Source: Anaerolineae bacterium
GTDB taxonomy: Bacteria > Chloroflexota > Anaerolineae > E26-bin7
DNA: 12,629 nt
Direction of reading: 5' to 3'
Assembly: GCA_029933115.1 (NCBI GenBank)
Contig: JAOZOT010000065.1
Coordinates: 1-12,629 of the forward strand
The position numbers and the translations under genes were made by a program. Of this stretch, positions 5,499 through 12,591 are shown one piece after another (position 1 is the first letter of the stretch; every line of letters starts with the position of its first letter). The notes under the pieces were generated by a model. That model was not told where the DNA came from. It worked only from the letters and a program-made list of their open reading frames with translations, and searched no databases.

Positions 5499-8143
5499 CA
5501 TGGCTGTTTGACGATCTCCACTCTCCCCACCGCTCCGTCCACTGTGATCACCTGCCCGGTGTGTAGAAGGTGGGTGGCTCCCTCGACGCCGATCACTGTG
5601 GGAATGCCATACTCCCGGGCCACCACTGCTCCGTGGGAGAGCAATCCACCAGCTTCAATGACCAGCCCAGCAGCAAGGTTAAACAGGGGGGTCCAGCCGG
5701 GGTTGGTGTAGGGTGCCACCAGGATTTCCCCTTCTTGCAGCGCCTGGGCTTCCTCCAGGCTATGCACTACCCGCGCCGGAGCGGTAGCCTGGCCGCTGGA
5801 GCAGGGGGTTCCCTCCAGGTACACTTGCTCCTTGGGTGCTGAGGTGGCGAGGCGAGCCCCTCGTCCAATGACGTTGGGCGGCTCAAAGTTGCGGTAGGCG
5901 GCTCGCAGCCGCAGGTAGCGATCAATGGCCTGACGGAGCGCTTCCGGCCCCAGTCGTCCTTCCAGTGCGGCCTCAATCTCGTCCCAGCGCAGCAGAAAGA
6001 TCTCACCTGGCTCCCGCAGCCAGCCGGCGGCGGCCCACCGGCGACCCAACTCCAGGAAGAAGCGGCGGCAGTGATAGAAGGCCATCGAGGCTACTACTCG
6101 CATCTCCTCCCGCCACCAGACGTAGCGGCGCACCCGTTCTAGCTGCTGCTTGAAAGAGCGTCGGGCGAAGGGCCAAAACCGCCGCCAGCCTCGCGAGAGA
6201 ACCGCCGTGGCCTTTGCCTCTGCTGCCTGCGCCCGTTCTCGCTGCGCTGCCAGCAAAGGGGCGATTTCTTTGCGTCCGATGTCGCGGACATAGGCCTGGA
6301 GCGTTGCCAGCGCGAAGGAAGAGTCCTCATCCCAGTGCGGTTGGGCCAGGTCTTCGTCCACCCGGCCCATGTAGCGGTAGCGTTGGATGAAGGCTTTCAC
6401 CTCTTTCCAAAAGGCCCGGCCGGCAGGAGTGGCTTGCAGCCGCTGAGGAATCCCTGCCGGGTCTCCCTTGGTCACGGCGGCCGCTATCTCTGGAACCCCC
6501 TGAGCCCGGCGGGCCAGTTCCCACAGTTCCAGCGTTGGTTTCGCCGTGCCCACATCTCCCAGGCCGGTGATCAGGTCTCCGAAGGGGATGGCCTCCTGGG
6601 GAGGGAGGCGACGATTCAGCCGGGCCAGCAGTGGGGCGAACTCGTCCTGGGCCTGGGTGGCCAGCAGGCTGACAGTGATGGCCACGTGGTTGGTCCGCTC
6701 GTGCAAGTCCACCATCCTCCGTACCCACTGGACGAGTTGGTCGTCGGGGAGAGCGGCGGGGTCGGTCTGGGCGATTTGGGGCTCTTCTTCCTGGCGGAAG
6801 TGCTCGGCGAAGGCTGCCGCCTCTCGCCAACAGGTCTCATACCGCCGTTGGAGGGCGAAAAGGACCGGCAGCGCCCGCAGGATTGTGCGAGGAGTCCAGG
6901 GGGTGGTGAGACCATCTCCTTCATAAATGGGATCAATGCCGACGGTAGCGTCAAAGGTGCGCTCTTTGAAGCCGGGGATGCGGGCAGCGAACTGCTTGAC
7001 CACACCCACGTTCCAGTAGGGACGGCCAAAGAAGGGGCGTCCCCAGACTGTGCCTGGCGGAGCTTCGCCCATTTTCAGGTCACGGAACATTGCCGCCAGC
7101 GCTCGCCCGTACTCTCGCTCCAGGCTGAGGGAGATGGAGAGGGGCGAAGCAAAGCCCGGCAGCACCTCCCGGTGGTTGGCCGAAGTCCACTGGCCCAGCT
7201 CTGGGTCGAACTGGAAGGTGGTCAGAGGGCGGGCCTGCAAAACGAAGAAGTGGCCGTCGGCCAGCGTCCATTCCACATCCTGAGGGTGACCGTAAAAAGC
7301 CTGCACCTGGTAGCCCAGTTCGGCCAGTTCCAAGAGTTGCGGATCGTCCAGGATGGGGCGCCCGCGCCGTTCAGGGGGTACGGGGACCTCCTCCGTGCCC
7401 CCTCCAGCAGCGGCGATCCGCATGGTGGGCTGTTCGGTCAACTGTCGCCGTAGAACCCGGCGGTCGTAAGGGTTCACCACGTATCGGTCTGGCTCAGCTT
7501 CTCCCGAAACCAGCGGTTCTCCCAGCCCCCAGACTGCTTCAATCATCATTTCTTCTTCGTGGCCGGTGAGGGGGTTGGGGGTGAAGAGAACTCCGGCCGC
7601 TTCTGCTGCTATCTGTCGCTGGACGACCACAGCCATTTCCATTTGGCCGGGAGTCAGGCCGTTGCGAGCGGCGTAGGCGCGGGCACGCTCGCTCCAGAGG
7701 CTGGCCCAGCAGGCCTGGACCGCCCTCAGGATGGGGGTGAGGTCGCCGCCACCGACGACGTTCAGATACGTATCGTACTGGCCGGCGAAGGATGCCTCTG
7801 GCTGGTCCTCGGCGGTGGCGGAAGAGCGGACGGCGACGGGGAGGCCCTCACCCCGCCTCCCTGCTTCCCTTTCCCAAACCTGGGAGAGGGCCTGATACGC
7901 TTCTTCTATGGCTTCCGCGACCTCCGGCGGCATCTCTGCTGCCCTCAGCGTGGCGAGGTCTGGTGTGCCCTCGTCCAGGCCGTTGGTGCGTAGAAAGGCT
8001 CGGTAGGCAGCAGTGGTGACGCAGAAGCCAGGAGGCACCGGCAGGCCGGCCTGAGCCATCTGGGCCAGACGAAACCCTTTGGCTCCTACGCGAGGGGCGT
8101 CGTCTTCTTGGATTTGGTCAAAGGTGAGGGTAAACGTCTGCAT
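5498..8143 (-). CDS. PEP-synthase-like phosphotransferase with rifampicin phosphotransferase (Rph) architecture
   Basis: This 881-aa enzyme has an N-terminal ATP-grasp (PEP/pyruvate-binding) domain (about 1-310): VGAKGFRLAQM with Lys22, RSSATAED (106-113), AAGVLFTPNP (182-191), and QDVEW with LQARP (288-306). A long helical middle (about 320-770) follows, then a swivelling phosphohistidine domain at the very C-terminus, with GGLLSHGAVVAREYGIP and catalytic His837. The C-terminal TIM barrel of PEP synthase and pyruvate phosphate dikinase is absent. Order and length match Rph (about 870 aa), which uses ATP to phosphorylate a hydroxyl of rifampicin, giving AMP and Pi. The substrate here is unknown. 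The ATG at 8143 is chosen by domain fit; no SD precedes it, and an in-frame GTG at 8242 would add 33 unconserved-looking residues. It is the last gene of the leftward operon. Confidence 0.9.
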   Translation of the reverse strand: MQTFTLTFDQIQEDDAPRVGAKGFRLAQMAQAGLPVPPGFCVTTAAYRAFLRTNGLDEGTPDLATLRAAEMPPEVAEAIEEAYQALSQVWEREAGRRGEGLPVAVRSSATAEDQPEASFAGQYDTYLNVVGGGDLTPILRAVQACWASLWSERARAYAARNGLTPGQMEMAVVVQRQIAAEAAGVLFTPNPLTGHEEEMMIEAVWGLGEPLVSGEAEPDRYVVNPYDRRVLRRQLTEQPTMRIAAAGGGTEEVPVPPERRGRPILDDPQLLELAELGYQVQAFYGHPQDVEWTLADGHFFVLQARPLTTFQFDPELGQWTSANHREVLPGFASPLSISLSLEREYGRALAAMFRDLKMGEAPPGTVWGRPFFGRPYWNVGVVKQFAARIPGFKERTFDATVGIDPIYEGDGLTTPWTPRTILRALPVLFALQRRYETCWREAAAFAEHFRQEEEPQIAQTDPAALPDDQLVQWVRRMVDLHERTNHVAITVSLLATQAQDEFAPLLARLNRRLPPQEAIPFGDLITGLGDVGTAKPTLELWELARRAQGVPEIAAAVTKGDPAGIPQRLQATPAGRAFWKEVKAFIQRYRYMGRVDEDLAQPHWDEDSSFALATLQAYVRDIGRKEIAPLLAAQRERAQAAEAKATAVLSRGWRRFWPFARRSFKQQLERVRRYVWWREEMRVVASMAFYHCRRFFLELGRRWAAAGWLREPGEIFLLRWDEIEAALEGRLGPEALRQAIDRYLRLRAAYRNFEPPNVIGRGARLATSAPKEQVYLEGTPCSSGQATAPARVVHSLEEAQALQEGEILVAPYTNPGWTPLFNLAAGLVIEAGGLLSHGAVVAREYGIPTVIGVEGATHLLHTGQVITVDGAVGRVEIVKQP

Positions 8144-8266
8144 TTGCTTGTGTGTGCGGATCAGGGGCCTGCGCAGCGCAGCCTGGGAAGCCCTCGGCCA
8201 GAGACTTCGTCGAACTCGCGAAGCCCTCACGAAGCCCCACACCCCTCGACCTGCTGCGCAAGCCCA
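8144..8266 (-). repeat. Repeat-rich 123-base spacer between the aminotransferase and the Rph-like gene
   Basis: On the minus strand the spacer holds GGCTTCGTGAG followed directly by GGCTTCGCGAG, a further GAGGGCTTCCCAG, and the self-complementary run CTGCGCTGCGCAG. It begins next to the aminotransferase stop with the 11-mer GGGCTTGCGCA, also present at 1848-1858. No SD or promoter is evident. It looks like degenerate dispersed repeats, and part of it may be translated if the Rph-like protein starts upstream. Confidence 0.45.
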
Positions 8267-9553
8267 TCAGGTGGTGATGGGCAACGGGAGGTCTGGCAAT
8301 GTGTCCAGGTCGGTCTGGCTGAGCAGCGCGCAAGCCCGGTCCAGCGCCGCGAGCACAAAGTCCACCTCGTCGGGTTGGATGATGAGGGGGGGCAGGATCT
8401 GGACGGTGGAAGGGCGGTAGTCGGCGAAGACGGCCAGGACACCGTTCTGGAAGAGTGCCCTGCTCATCAGCGGCCCCAACCGGTCGTCGCTCAGCTCGAA
8501 GCCGATCATCAGCCCTCGCCGGCGCACCCCGGCGACGATGGGGTAGTGGGCCTTCAGGCGGGCAAAGCCCGCTGCGAACCGCTCTCCCATCGCCTGCACG
8601 TGCTCCAGGAAGCCCGGCTCGGTGATCTGGTCCAGCATGGCCATTGCCGCCACGCATCCCAGCGACGCACCGCCGAAACTGGAGAGGTGGATGAAGGGAT
8701 TCTCCTGGAAGAAACGATCCAGGTGAGGGCGGTGGCAGGTGGCAGACATCGGATAGACTCCCCCGCTGAGCCCTTTGCCGATGACCAGAACGTCGGGCAC
8801 GGTTTCCCATTCCTCGATGGCCCACATCCGGCCGGTGCGGCCCAGCCCAGCCTGGACTTCGTCCAAGATAAAGACTGCCCCACTCCGGTCGCAGATTTCT
8901 CGCACCTGGGGGAAATAGTCGTCCGGTGGGATAAGGATGCCGGCGGTGGCAGGGATGGTCTCGATGATGACCGCTGCCGTCTCTTCGTCTACCATCTGTT
9001 CCAATGCCCTGGCGTCGCCGAAGGGGACCTTGAGAAAGCCTGGAGGCATGGGGCCGAACTTGCCACGGAAGACATCCTCCCCAGCAGCGAGGGCAAAGCC
9101 GGTGTGGCCGTGGTAGCCTTTGCGCACAGAGATGACCTTGGGGCGGCGGGTGTAGCCCCGGGCCAGTTTGATGGCCACGTCAATTGCCTCTGCACCGCCG
9201 GGAGAGAAGGTGGTGTACTGGATGTCGCCGGGGGTGAGTTCAGCCAGCCGCTTGCCCAACGCAGCTCGCATCTCGCTCATCAGCATGTGGTCGCCGACGT
9301 CCAGTTCGTCCAGGGCCTGCTTCACTGCCTCGACCACCCGGGGCGGTCGGTGGCCCAGGTTGAAGACGCCACCAGAGGTGCGGCAGTTGAGCACCCGACG
9401 GCTGCCGTCCACATCCCACAGCCACACCCCCTCCCGGCGACCAGGCACAAAATCCACCCCTATCTGGCGGTAGACCGCCACACGGCCGGGGGAGAGATAG
9501 CGGGCATAGTCGGCGATGATCTGTTCTCTGGGTTGCTGAGCGATGTAAGTCAC
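8267..9553 (-). CDS. Class III pyridoxal-phosphate aminotransferase-fold enzyme
   Basis: This 428-aa protein carries class III hallmarks: LWDVDG near the N-terminus, the PLP-phosphate loop SPGGAEA (117-123), YHGHTG (147-152), Asp231 in FILDEVQAGLGRTG to hold the pyridine nitrogen, and Lys260 in VIGKGLSGGVYP as Schiff-base lysine. SSFGGASLGC (291-300) replaces the more usual STFGGNPLAC. The fold covers omega-amino acid aminotransferases but also ethanolamine-phosphate-type phospho-lyases, which cannot be told apart by eye. The GTG start at 9553 has GGGAGG (9559-9564) five bases upstream, giving MTYIAQ as N-terminus. It follows the dehydrogenase by 23 bases. Given its operon mates, the substrate may be an amino alcohol, its phosphate, or an amino-aldehyde precursor; this is inference. 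Confidence 0.93.
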   Translation of the reverse strand: MTYIAQQPREQIIADYARYLSPGRVAVYRQIGVDFVPGRREGVWLWDVDGSRRVLNCRTSGGVFNLGHRPPRVVEAVKQALDELDVGDHMLMSEMRAALGKRLAELTPGDIQYTTFSPGGAEAIDVAIKLARGYTRRPKVISVRKGYHGHTGFALAAGEDVFRGKFGPMPPGFLKVPFGDARALEQMVDEETAAVIIETIPATAGILIPPDDYFPQVREICDRSGAVFILDEVQAGLGRTGRMWAIEEWETVPDVLVIGKGLSGGVYPMSATCHRPHLDRFFQENPFIHLSSFGGASLGCVAAMAMLDQITEPGFLEHVQAMGERFAAGFARLKAHYPIVAGVRRRGLMIGFELSDDRLGPLMSRALFQNGVLAVFADYRPSTVQILPPLIIQPDEVDFVLAALDRACALLSQTDLDTLPDLPLPITT

Positions 9554-9576
9554 GGTTTCCTCCCTGCAAATGCAAA

Positions 9577-10791
9577 TCAGTCAAAGGCAAAGACAGCCTT
9601 GACCAGGTGGTGACGGGATTTGTGAGACACCATCGTCAGGGCCTTTCGGTAATCCTCCAGGCGGAAGCGGTGGGTCACCAACGGGGCCAAGTCCGCTTTC
9701 CCCTCTGCCATCAGGTCCAGTGCCAGTTGCATCGTGCGCACTCGCCGTCCCTGCCAGGTCTCAAAGCCGTAGGTGTAGCTGCCGTGGACGGCAATCTCTT
9801 TCAGCCAGATGGGGGCCCAGTCAATTCCCCGGGGGGTTGCGGCCAGTCCCAGCACGACCATCGTGCCCCCTTCTCGGGTGAAGCGGATGGCAGTGTGCAG
9901 GCTGGCGTCGCTGCCGACACATTCGTAGACTACTTCCGCGCCGCCAGAGACGAGGGATTTGCCCAGGGTGGGGCGGTGGAGTTGGGCCGACAGGGCTTCT
10001 GCCAGTGTCGCATCGTCGCCGGGGCGTACCACTTGGTCGGCCCCGTAGTGGTGGGCCCACTCGGCCTGGAAGGGATGTTTGGCGGCGACGACAATACGGT
10101 TGGAGTAGCCCAGCGCCCGCAGTGCAGCGACGAGGCACAGGCCCACCACCCCTGCGCCGAGCACCAGTGCTGTTCCCTTCTCCGGCGGAGGGTTGCGCAG
10201 GACGGCGTGCAGGGCCACAGAAAAAGGTTCGCTCATCAGGGCGTTTTCGTCGCTCACTTCTTCGGGGATGCGCAGGAGTTGGCTTTGGTGAGCGACGAAG
10301 GAGGGGCTCCAACTGCCGCCGGTGCTGGCGCAATAGCCGGTGAGAGGGCCGGCGGCAATGACTCCCTCTGTGCGCCGCTCGCAGATGGCGGGGTTTCCCT
10401 GAGCGCAGGCCGGGCACAGGTCGTCAAAGCCACGCACCACACAGCCCAACACAGGCTCTACCACCACCCGCTCTCCCGGGGTGAAGCCTTTCACTGCCGG
10501 GCCTGATTCAGCGATTGTGCCCACGTTCTCATGACCTATGGTGAAGGGGAACGAGGTATATGCGGAGAGGGAGGGGCTATCGTGGAGGGTGATGGTGTTC
10601 AGGTCGCTGCCGCAGATGCCTCCGTAACGGACTCGTACCCGGACCCAGTCGGGGCGGGGCAATGGTGGCTCGGGCACCTCCCGGTATCGCAGGCACCCCA
10701 GATGGCTCCAGTAGATAGATGGGAGAAATCGCCCCAGGACTTTGGAAAGGACGTAACGGGGAATGTTATCTTCAAACTGTAATGCTTTCAT
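9577..10791 (-). CDS. Zinc-dependent medium-chain alcohol/polyol dehydrogenase
   Basis: This 404-aa MDR-family enzyme has catalytic zinc ligands Cys60 (GGICGSD), His87-Glu88 (IGHENVG) and probably Glu188 (SEPFSVALHAV). Structural zinc cysteines are Cys117, 126, 129 and 137. The Rossmann motif is LGAGVVG (211-217). The second strand ends VVAAKHP with no acidic residue, which favours NADP(H) over NAD(H). The N-terminus is about 20 residues longer than usual, with a hydrophobic/basic segment (YVLSKVLGRFLPSIYW) before the usual VPEPPLP strand. The ATG at 10791 (MKALQF, a typical MDR start) is preferred; an in-frame TTG at 10812 overlaps the preceding stop and lacks an SD. It probably interconverts an alcohol and a carbonyl in the operon's pathway; the substrate is unknown. 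Confidence 0.93.
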   Translation of the reverse strand: MKALQFEDNIPRYVLSKVLGRFLPSIYWSHLGCLRYREVPEPPLPRPDWVRVRVRYGGICGSDLNTITLHDSPSLSAYTSFPFTIGHENVGTIAESGPAVKGFTPGERVVVEPVLGCVVRGFDDLCPACAQGNPAICERRTEGVIAAGPLTGYCASTGGSWSPSFVAHQSQLLRIPEEVSDENALMSEPFSVALHAVLRNPPPEKGTALVLGAGVVGLCLVAALRALGYSNRIVVAAKHPFQAEWAHHYGADQVVRPGDDATLAEALSAQLHRPTLGKSLVSGGAEVVYECVGSDASLHTAIRFTREGGTMVVLGLAATPRGIDWAPIWLKEIAVHGSYTYGFETWQGRRVRTMQLALDLMAEGKADLAPLVTHRFRLEDYRKALTMVSHKSRHHLVKAVFAFD

Positions 10792-10808
10792 CGGAAGACG
10801 TTGCTCTT

Positions 10809-11597
10809 TCAACGTGTCAAGGTTGACCGCGGGCTGCCGCTCAGCAAAGCCTCTCGCCCCTCGAATCTGTTGCCCACGATTATGCCGCCTTTGCCGAGTT
10901 CAAAGCGTCGTATCTCCTTGGCGTGGTCGCTGCCTCGTGTTTTGAGCACCAGGATCGCTCTTTGCATAGTGCTGTCAATCTCCACATAGCGCATGAGGAT
11001 GATGTTATCCACAATGAATGAGATCCGTCCCCGTTCTTCAATTGATGCGCCGGTGCCACTGTCTTCGCCGGTCAGGATAGTGGTTACGCCCTCCCGTTTC
11101 AGGCCGTTGATGACGTTGCTGCAAAGTTCGCGTAGCCCTCTGGGATCTCTGGTCAGGTGGGTGAAATGGGAGATGCTGTCGAGGACCATGCGCCGGACGT
11201 TCCATTCCTGGATGGTGCGGTTCAAGGGGCTTTCGGGCGATTGCAGGCTGGACAGGAAGATGCGAGGGGAGGTAAAGATGATGCGCAGCTTTTTTTCTTT
11301 CTCCAGTTGGCGCAGATCCCAACCGAAGGAAAGGGCATCGCGGTGCAGGGAAGAAGGGAACTCTTCAAAGCTTATCAAGAGGCCCCGTTCGCTTTCATCA
11401 ACGATGCCGGAATAGAGAAACTGTATCCCCAGAGTGGTTTTTCCTGTTCCCGGAGCCCCTCTAACCAGGGTGGTAGAGCCTTCGAGCAGGCCCCCGGAGA
11501 GCATCTCATCCAGGCCGACGATGCCTGTTTTGACCCGCTTTCTCATCGGGTAGTTCGTTGTCGGGGTAGAACTTGATGGCTCTGTGGGTTTTTCCAT
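10809..11597 (-). CDS. Single-domain KaiC-like RecA-superfamily ATPase
   Basis: This 262-aa protein is one KaiC-type ATPase domain. It has the entry motif VGLDEMLSGGLLEGST (27-42), Walker A GAPGTGKTT (47-55), paired catalytic glutamates in LISFEEF (Glu78-Glu79), a Walker B strand ending RRMVLD (135-140), and the C-terminal nucleotide motif VLKTRGSDHAKEIRRFEL (217-234). The first ~18 residues are rich in Ser, Thr and Pro and probably disordered. Single-domain KaiC homologues occur widely in archaea and bacteria without clock genes and are thought to be signalling ATPases. No kaiA or kaiB is present. AGGAGG (11605-11610) fixes the ATG at 11597. It follows the CooC-like gene by 18 bases and lies 17 bases before the dehydrogenase ATG. 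Confidence 0.92.
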   Translation of the reverse strand: MEKPTEPSSSTPTTNYPMRKRVKTGIVGLDEMLSGGLLEGSTTLVRGAPGTGKTTLGIQFLYSGIVDESERGLLISFEEFPSSLHRDALSFGWDLRQLEKEKKLRIIFTSPRIFLSSLQSPESPLNRTIQEWNVRRMVLDSISHFTHLTRDPRGLRELCSNVINGLKREGVTTILTGEDSGTGASIEERGRISFIVDNIILMRYVEIDSTMQRAILVLKTRGSDHAKEIRRFELGKGGIIVGNRFEGREALLSGSPRSTLTR

Positions 11598-11615
11598 TTG
11601 CCTGCCTCCTGGGGT

Positions 11616-12392
11616 CTACTGGTACTCTTCCAGCTTGCCGGCGATGGCTTTGGCTTCTTCGACCATGTTGGCGTCCAGATCGAAAACAGAGACGCCCTGG
11701 CGGTCGGCTTCGATGGCTTGGGGGCTGTTGGAGAGGAAACCAAGCACCTGGAAGTCGGGCAGGTTCTCGAGGACAAAGTCGCGGTCGGCTTGGTTGCGCA
11801 CCTTGTTGCCGACGACGTAGATGTGTTTTATACCGATGTCGCCGGCCAGCTTCTTGATGGCTTTGGCCGTCTGAAGGCTTCGTTTCCCCGGCTCGACGAC
11901 GATGATGAAGGCGTCTACGGCTTGCGCTGTGGCCCGTCCCAGATGTTCGATGCCCGCTTCCATGTCCATAATCAATACCTCATCGCGGCCTAGCAGGAGA
12001 TGAGTGACCAGGTTCTTGAGGAGTACGCTTTCGGGACAGACACAGCCGGAGCCACCACGGTCAATGGTGCCCATGACCAGGAGCTTGATCCCACGATGGG
12101 TGACGGAGAAGCGGTCGGGTATGTCATCCACTTTGGGGTTCATCTTGAAGAACCCGCCAAAGGTGCCGGGCTTGGATTCTGTGCGTTCGGCGATGAGGTC
12201 TTCCATCTCTGCAATAGGCGTGACCTGGGCGGCCAGGTCTTCGGGGAAGCCAAGAGCCGAGGCCAGGTTGGCCGCGGGGTCGGCATCAATGGCCAGCACT
12301 TTCTGGCCCTGACCGGCGTAGATGTGGGCCAGCAGCCCGGCCAAAGTCGTCTTGCCTACTCCGCCTTTACCGCTGATAGCTATTTTGGGCAT
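11616..12392 (-). CDS. cooC: CooC-type P-loop ATPase (nickel-insertion/CO dehydrogenase maturation family)
   Basis: This 258-aa protein belongs to the MinD/SIMIBI class. It has the deviant Walker A SGKGGVGKTT with Lys9 and Lys14, VLAIDADP (Asp37, Walker A'), and IMDMEAGIEHLGR (141-153). GGSGCVCPE carries a Cys-x-Cys pair (Cys117, Cys119), the mark of CooC, where the cysteines of a dimer bind one metal ion. CooC uses ATP to help insert nickel into CO dehydrogenase. No CO dehydrogenase gene is in the window, so it may lie to the right or elsewhere, or the client may differ. The ATG at 12392 is preferred over the TTG two codons upstream because GAGGAG (12399-12404) is six bases before it. It appears to be the first gene of the leftward operon. 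Confidence 0.92.
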   Translation of the reverse strand: MPKIAISGKGGVGKTTLAGLLAHIYAGQGQKVLAIDADPAANLASALGFPEDLAAQVTPIAEMEDLIAERTESKPGTFGGFFKMNPKVDDIPDRFSVTHRGIKLLVMGTIDRGGSGCVCPESVLLKNLVTHLLLGRDEVLIMDMEAGIEHLGRATAQAVDAFIIVVEPGKRSLQTAKAIKKLAGDIGIKHIYVVGNKVRNQADRDFVLENLPDFQVLGFLSNSPQAIEADRQGVSVFDLDANMVEEAKAIAGKLEEYQ

Positions 12393-12436
12393 GTTCAACT
12401 CCTCAGGTAGCTCTGCGCTGCGAGATGTAGTGGTTC

Positions 12437-12460
12437 GTAGTGGCGACTTCAGTCGCTTTT
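12437..12460. repeat. Small palindromic repeat unit with GCGACT-TC-AGTCGC core
   Basis: A perfect 14-bp palindromic core (12443-12456) is flanked by GTAGTG on the left and TTTT on the right. The form is that of a REP-like dispersed hairpin. A related sequence, AGTGGCGACATC-GTCACTT, occurs at 2023-2041 in the leader of the radical SAM operon. Confidence 0.5.
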
Positions 12461-12539
12461 CGTCATCTTGAACGGCTAATAAGCCTTAAGAGATTATCCG
12501 GATGAATGAAGAAAACAATCAGGGTATCCTCGCCGGCTT

Positions 12540-12562
12540 GCCTGGAGCTCAAAGCTCCAGGC
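12540..12562. repeat. Perfect 10-bp hairpin GCCTGGAGCT-CAA-AGCTCCAGGC
   Basis: Arms 12540-12549 and 12553-12562 are perfectly complementary with a 3-base loop. No T-run follows on either strand, so it is not an evident terminator. With the 7-bp hairpin at 12575-12591 it probably belongs to a compound intergenic repeat. Confidence 0.55.
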
Positions 12563-12574
12563 TGAGCAGCGGAA

Positions 12575-12591
12575 GGGCACTGGAAGTGTCC
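12575..12591. repeat. Hairpin GGGCACT-GGA-AGTGTCC
   Basis: A 7-bp stem with one G-U pair and a 3-base loop, 12 bases to the right of the 12540-12562 hairpin. No T-run follows. Confidence 0.4.

Noticed and set aside
6335..7453. Plus-strand open frame (372 codons) opposite the Rph-like gene
   Set aside because: It lies within the middle domain of the Rph-like gene on the other strand, without an SD or any known motif.
5498..8143. Calling the large enzyme PEP synthase (ppsA) or pyruvate phosphate dikinase (ppdK)
   Set aside because: The phosphohistidine domain is at the very C-terminus and the PEP-binding TIM barrel is missing.
8108..9613. Long plus-strand open frame (501 codons) opposite the aminotransferase
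   Set aside because: It is antisense to a gene with complete class III motifs; its translation is Gly/Ala/His-rich with no recognisable domain. GC-rich genes often leave such open antisense frames.
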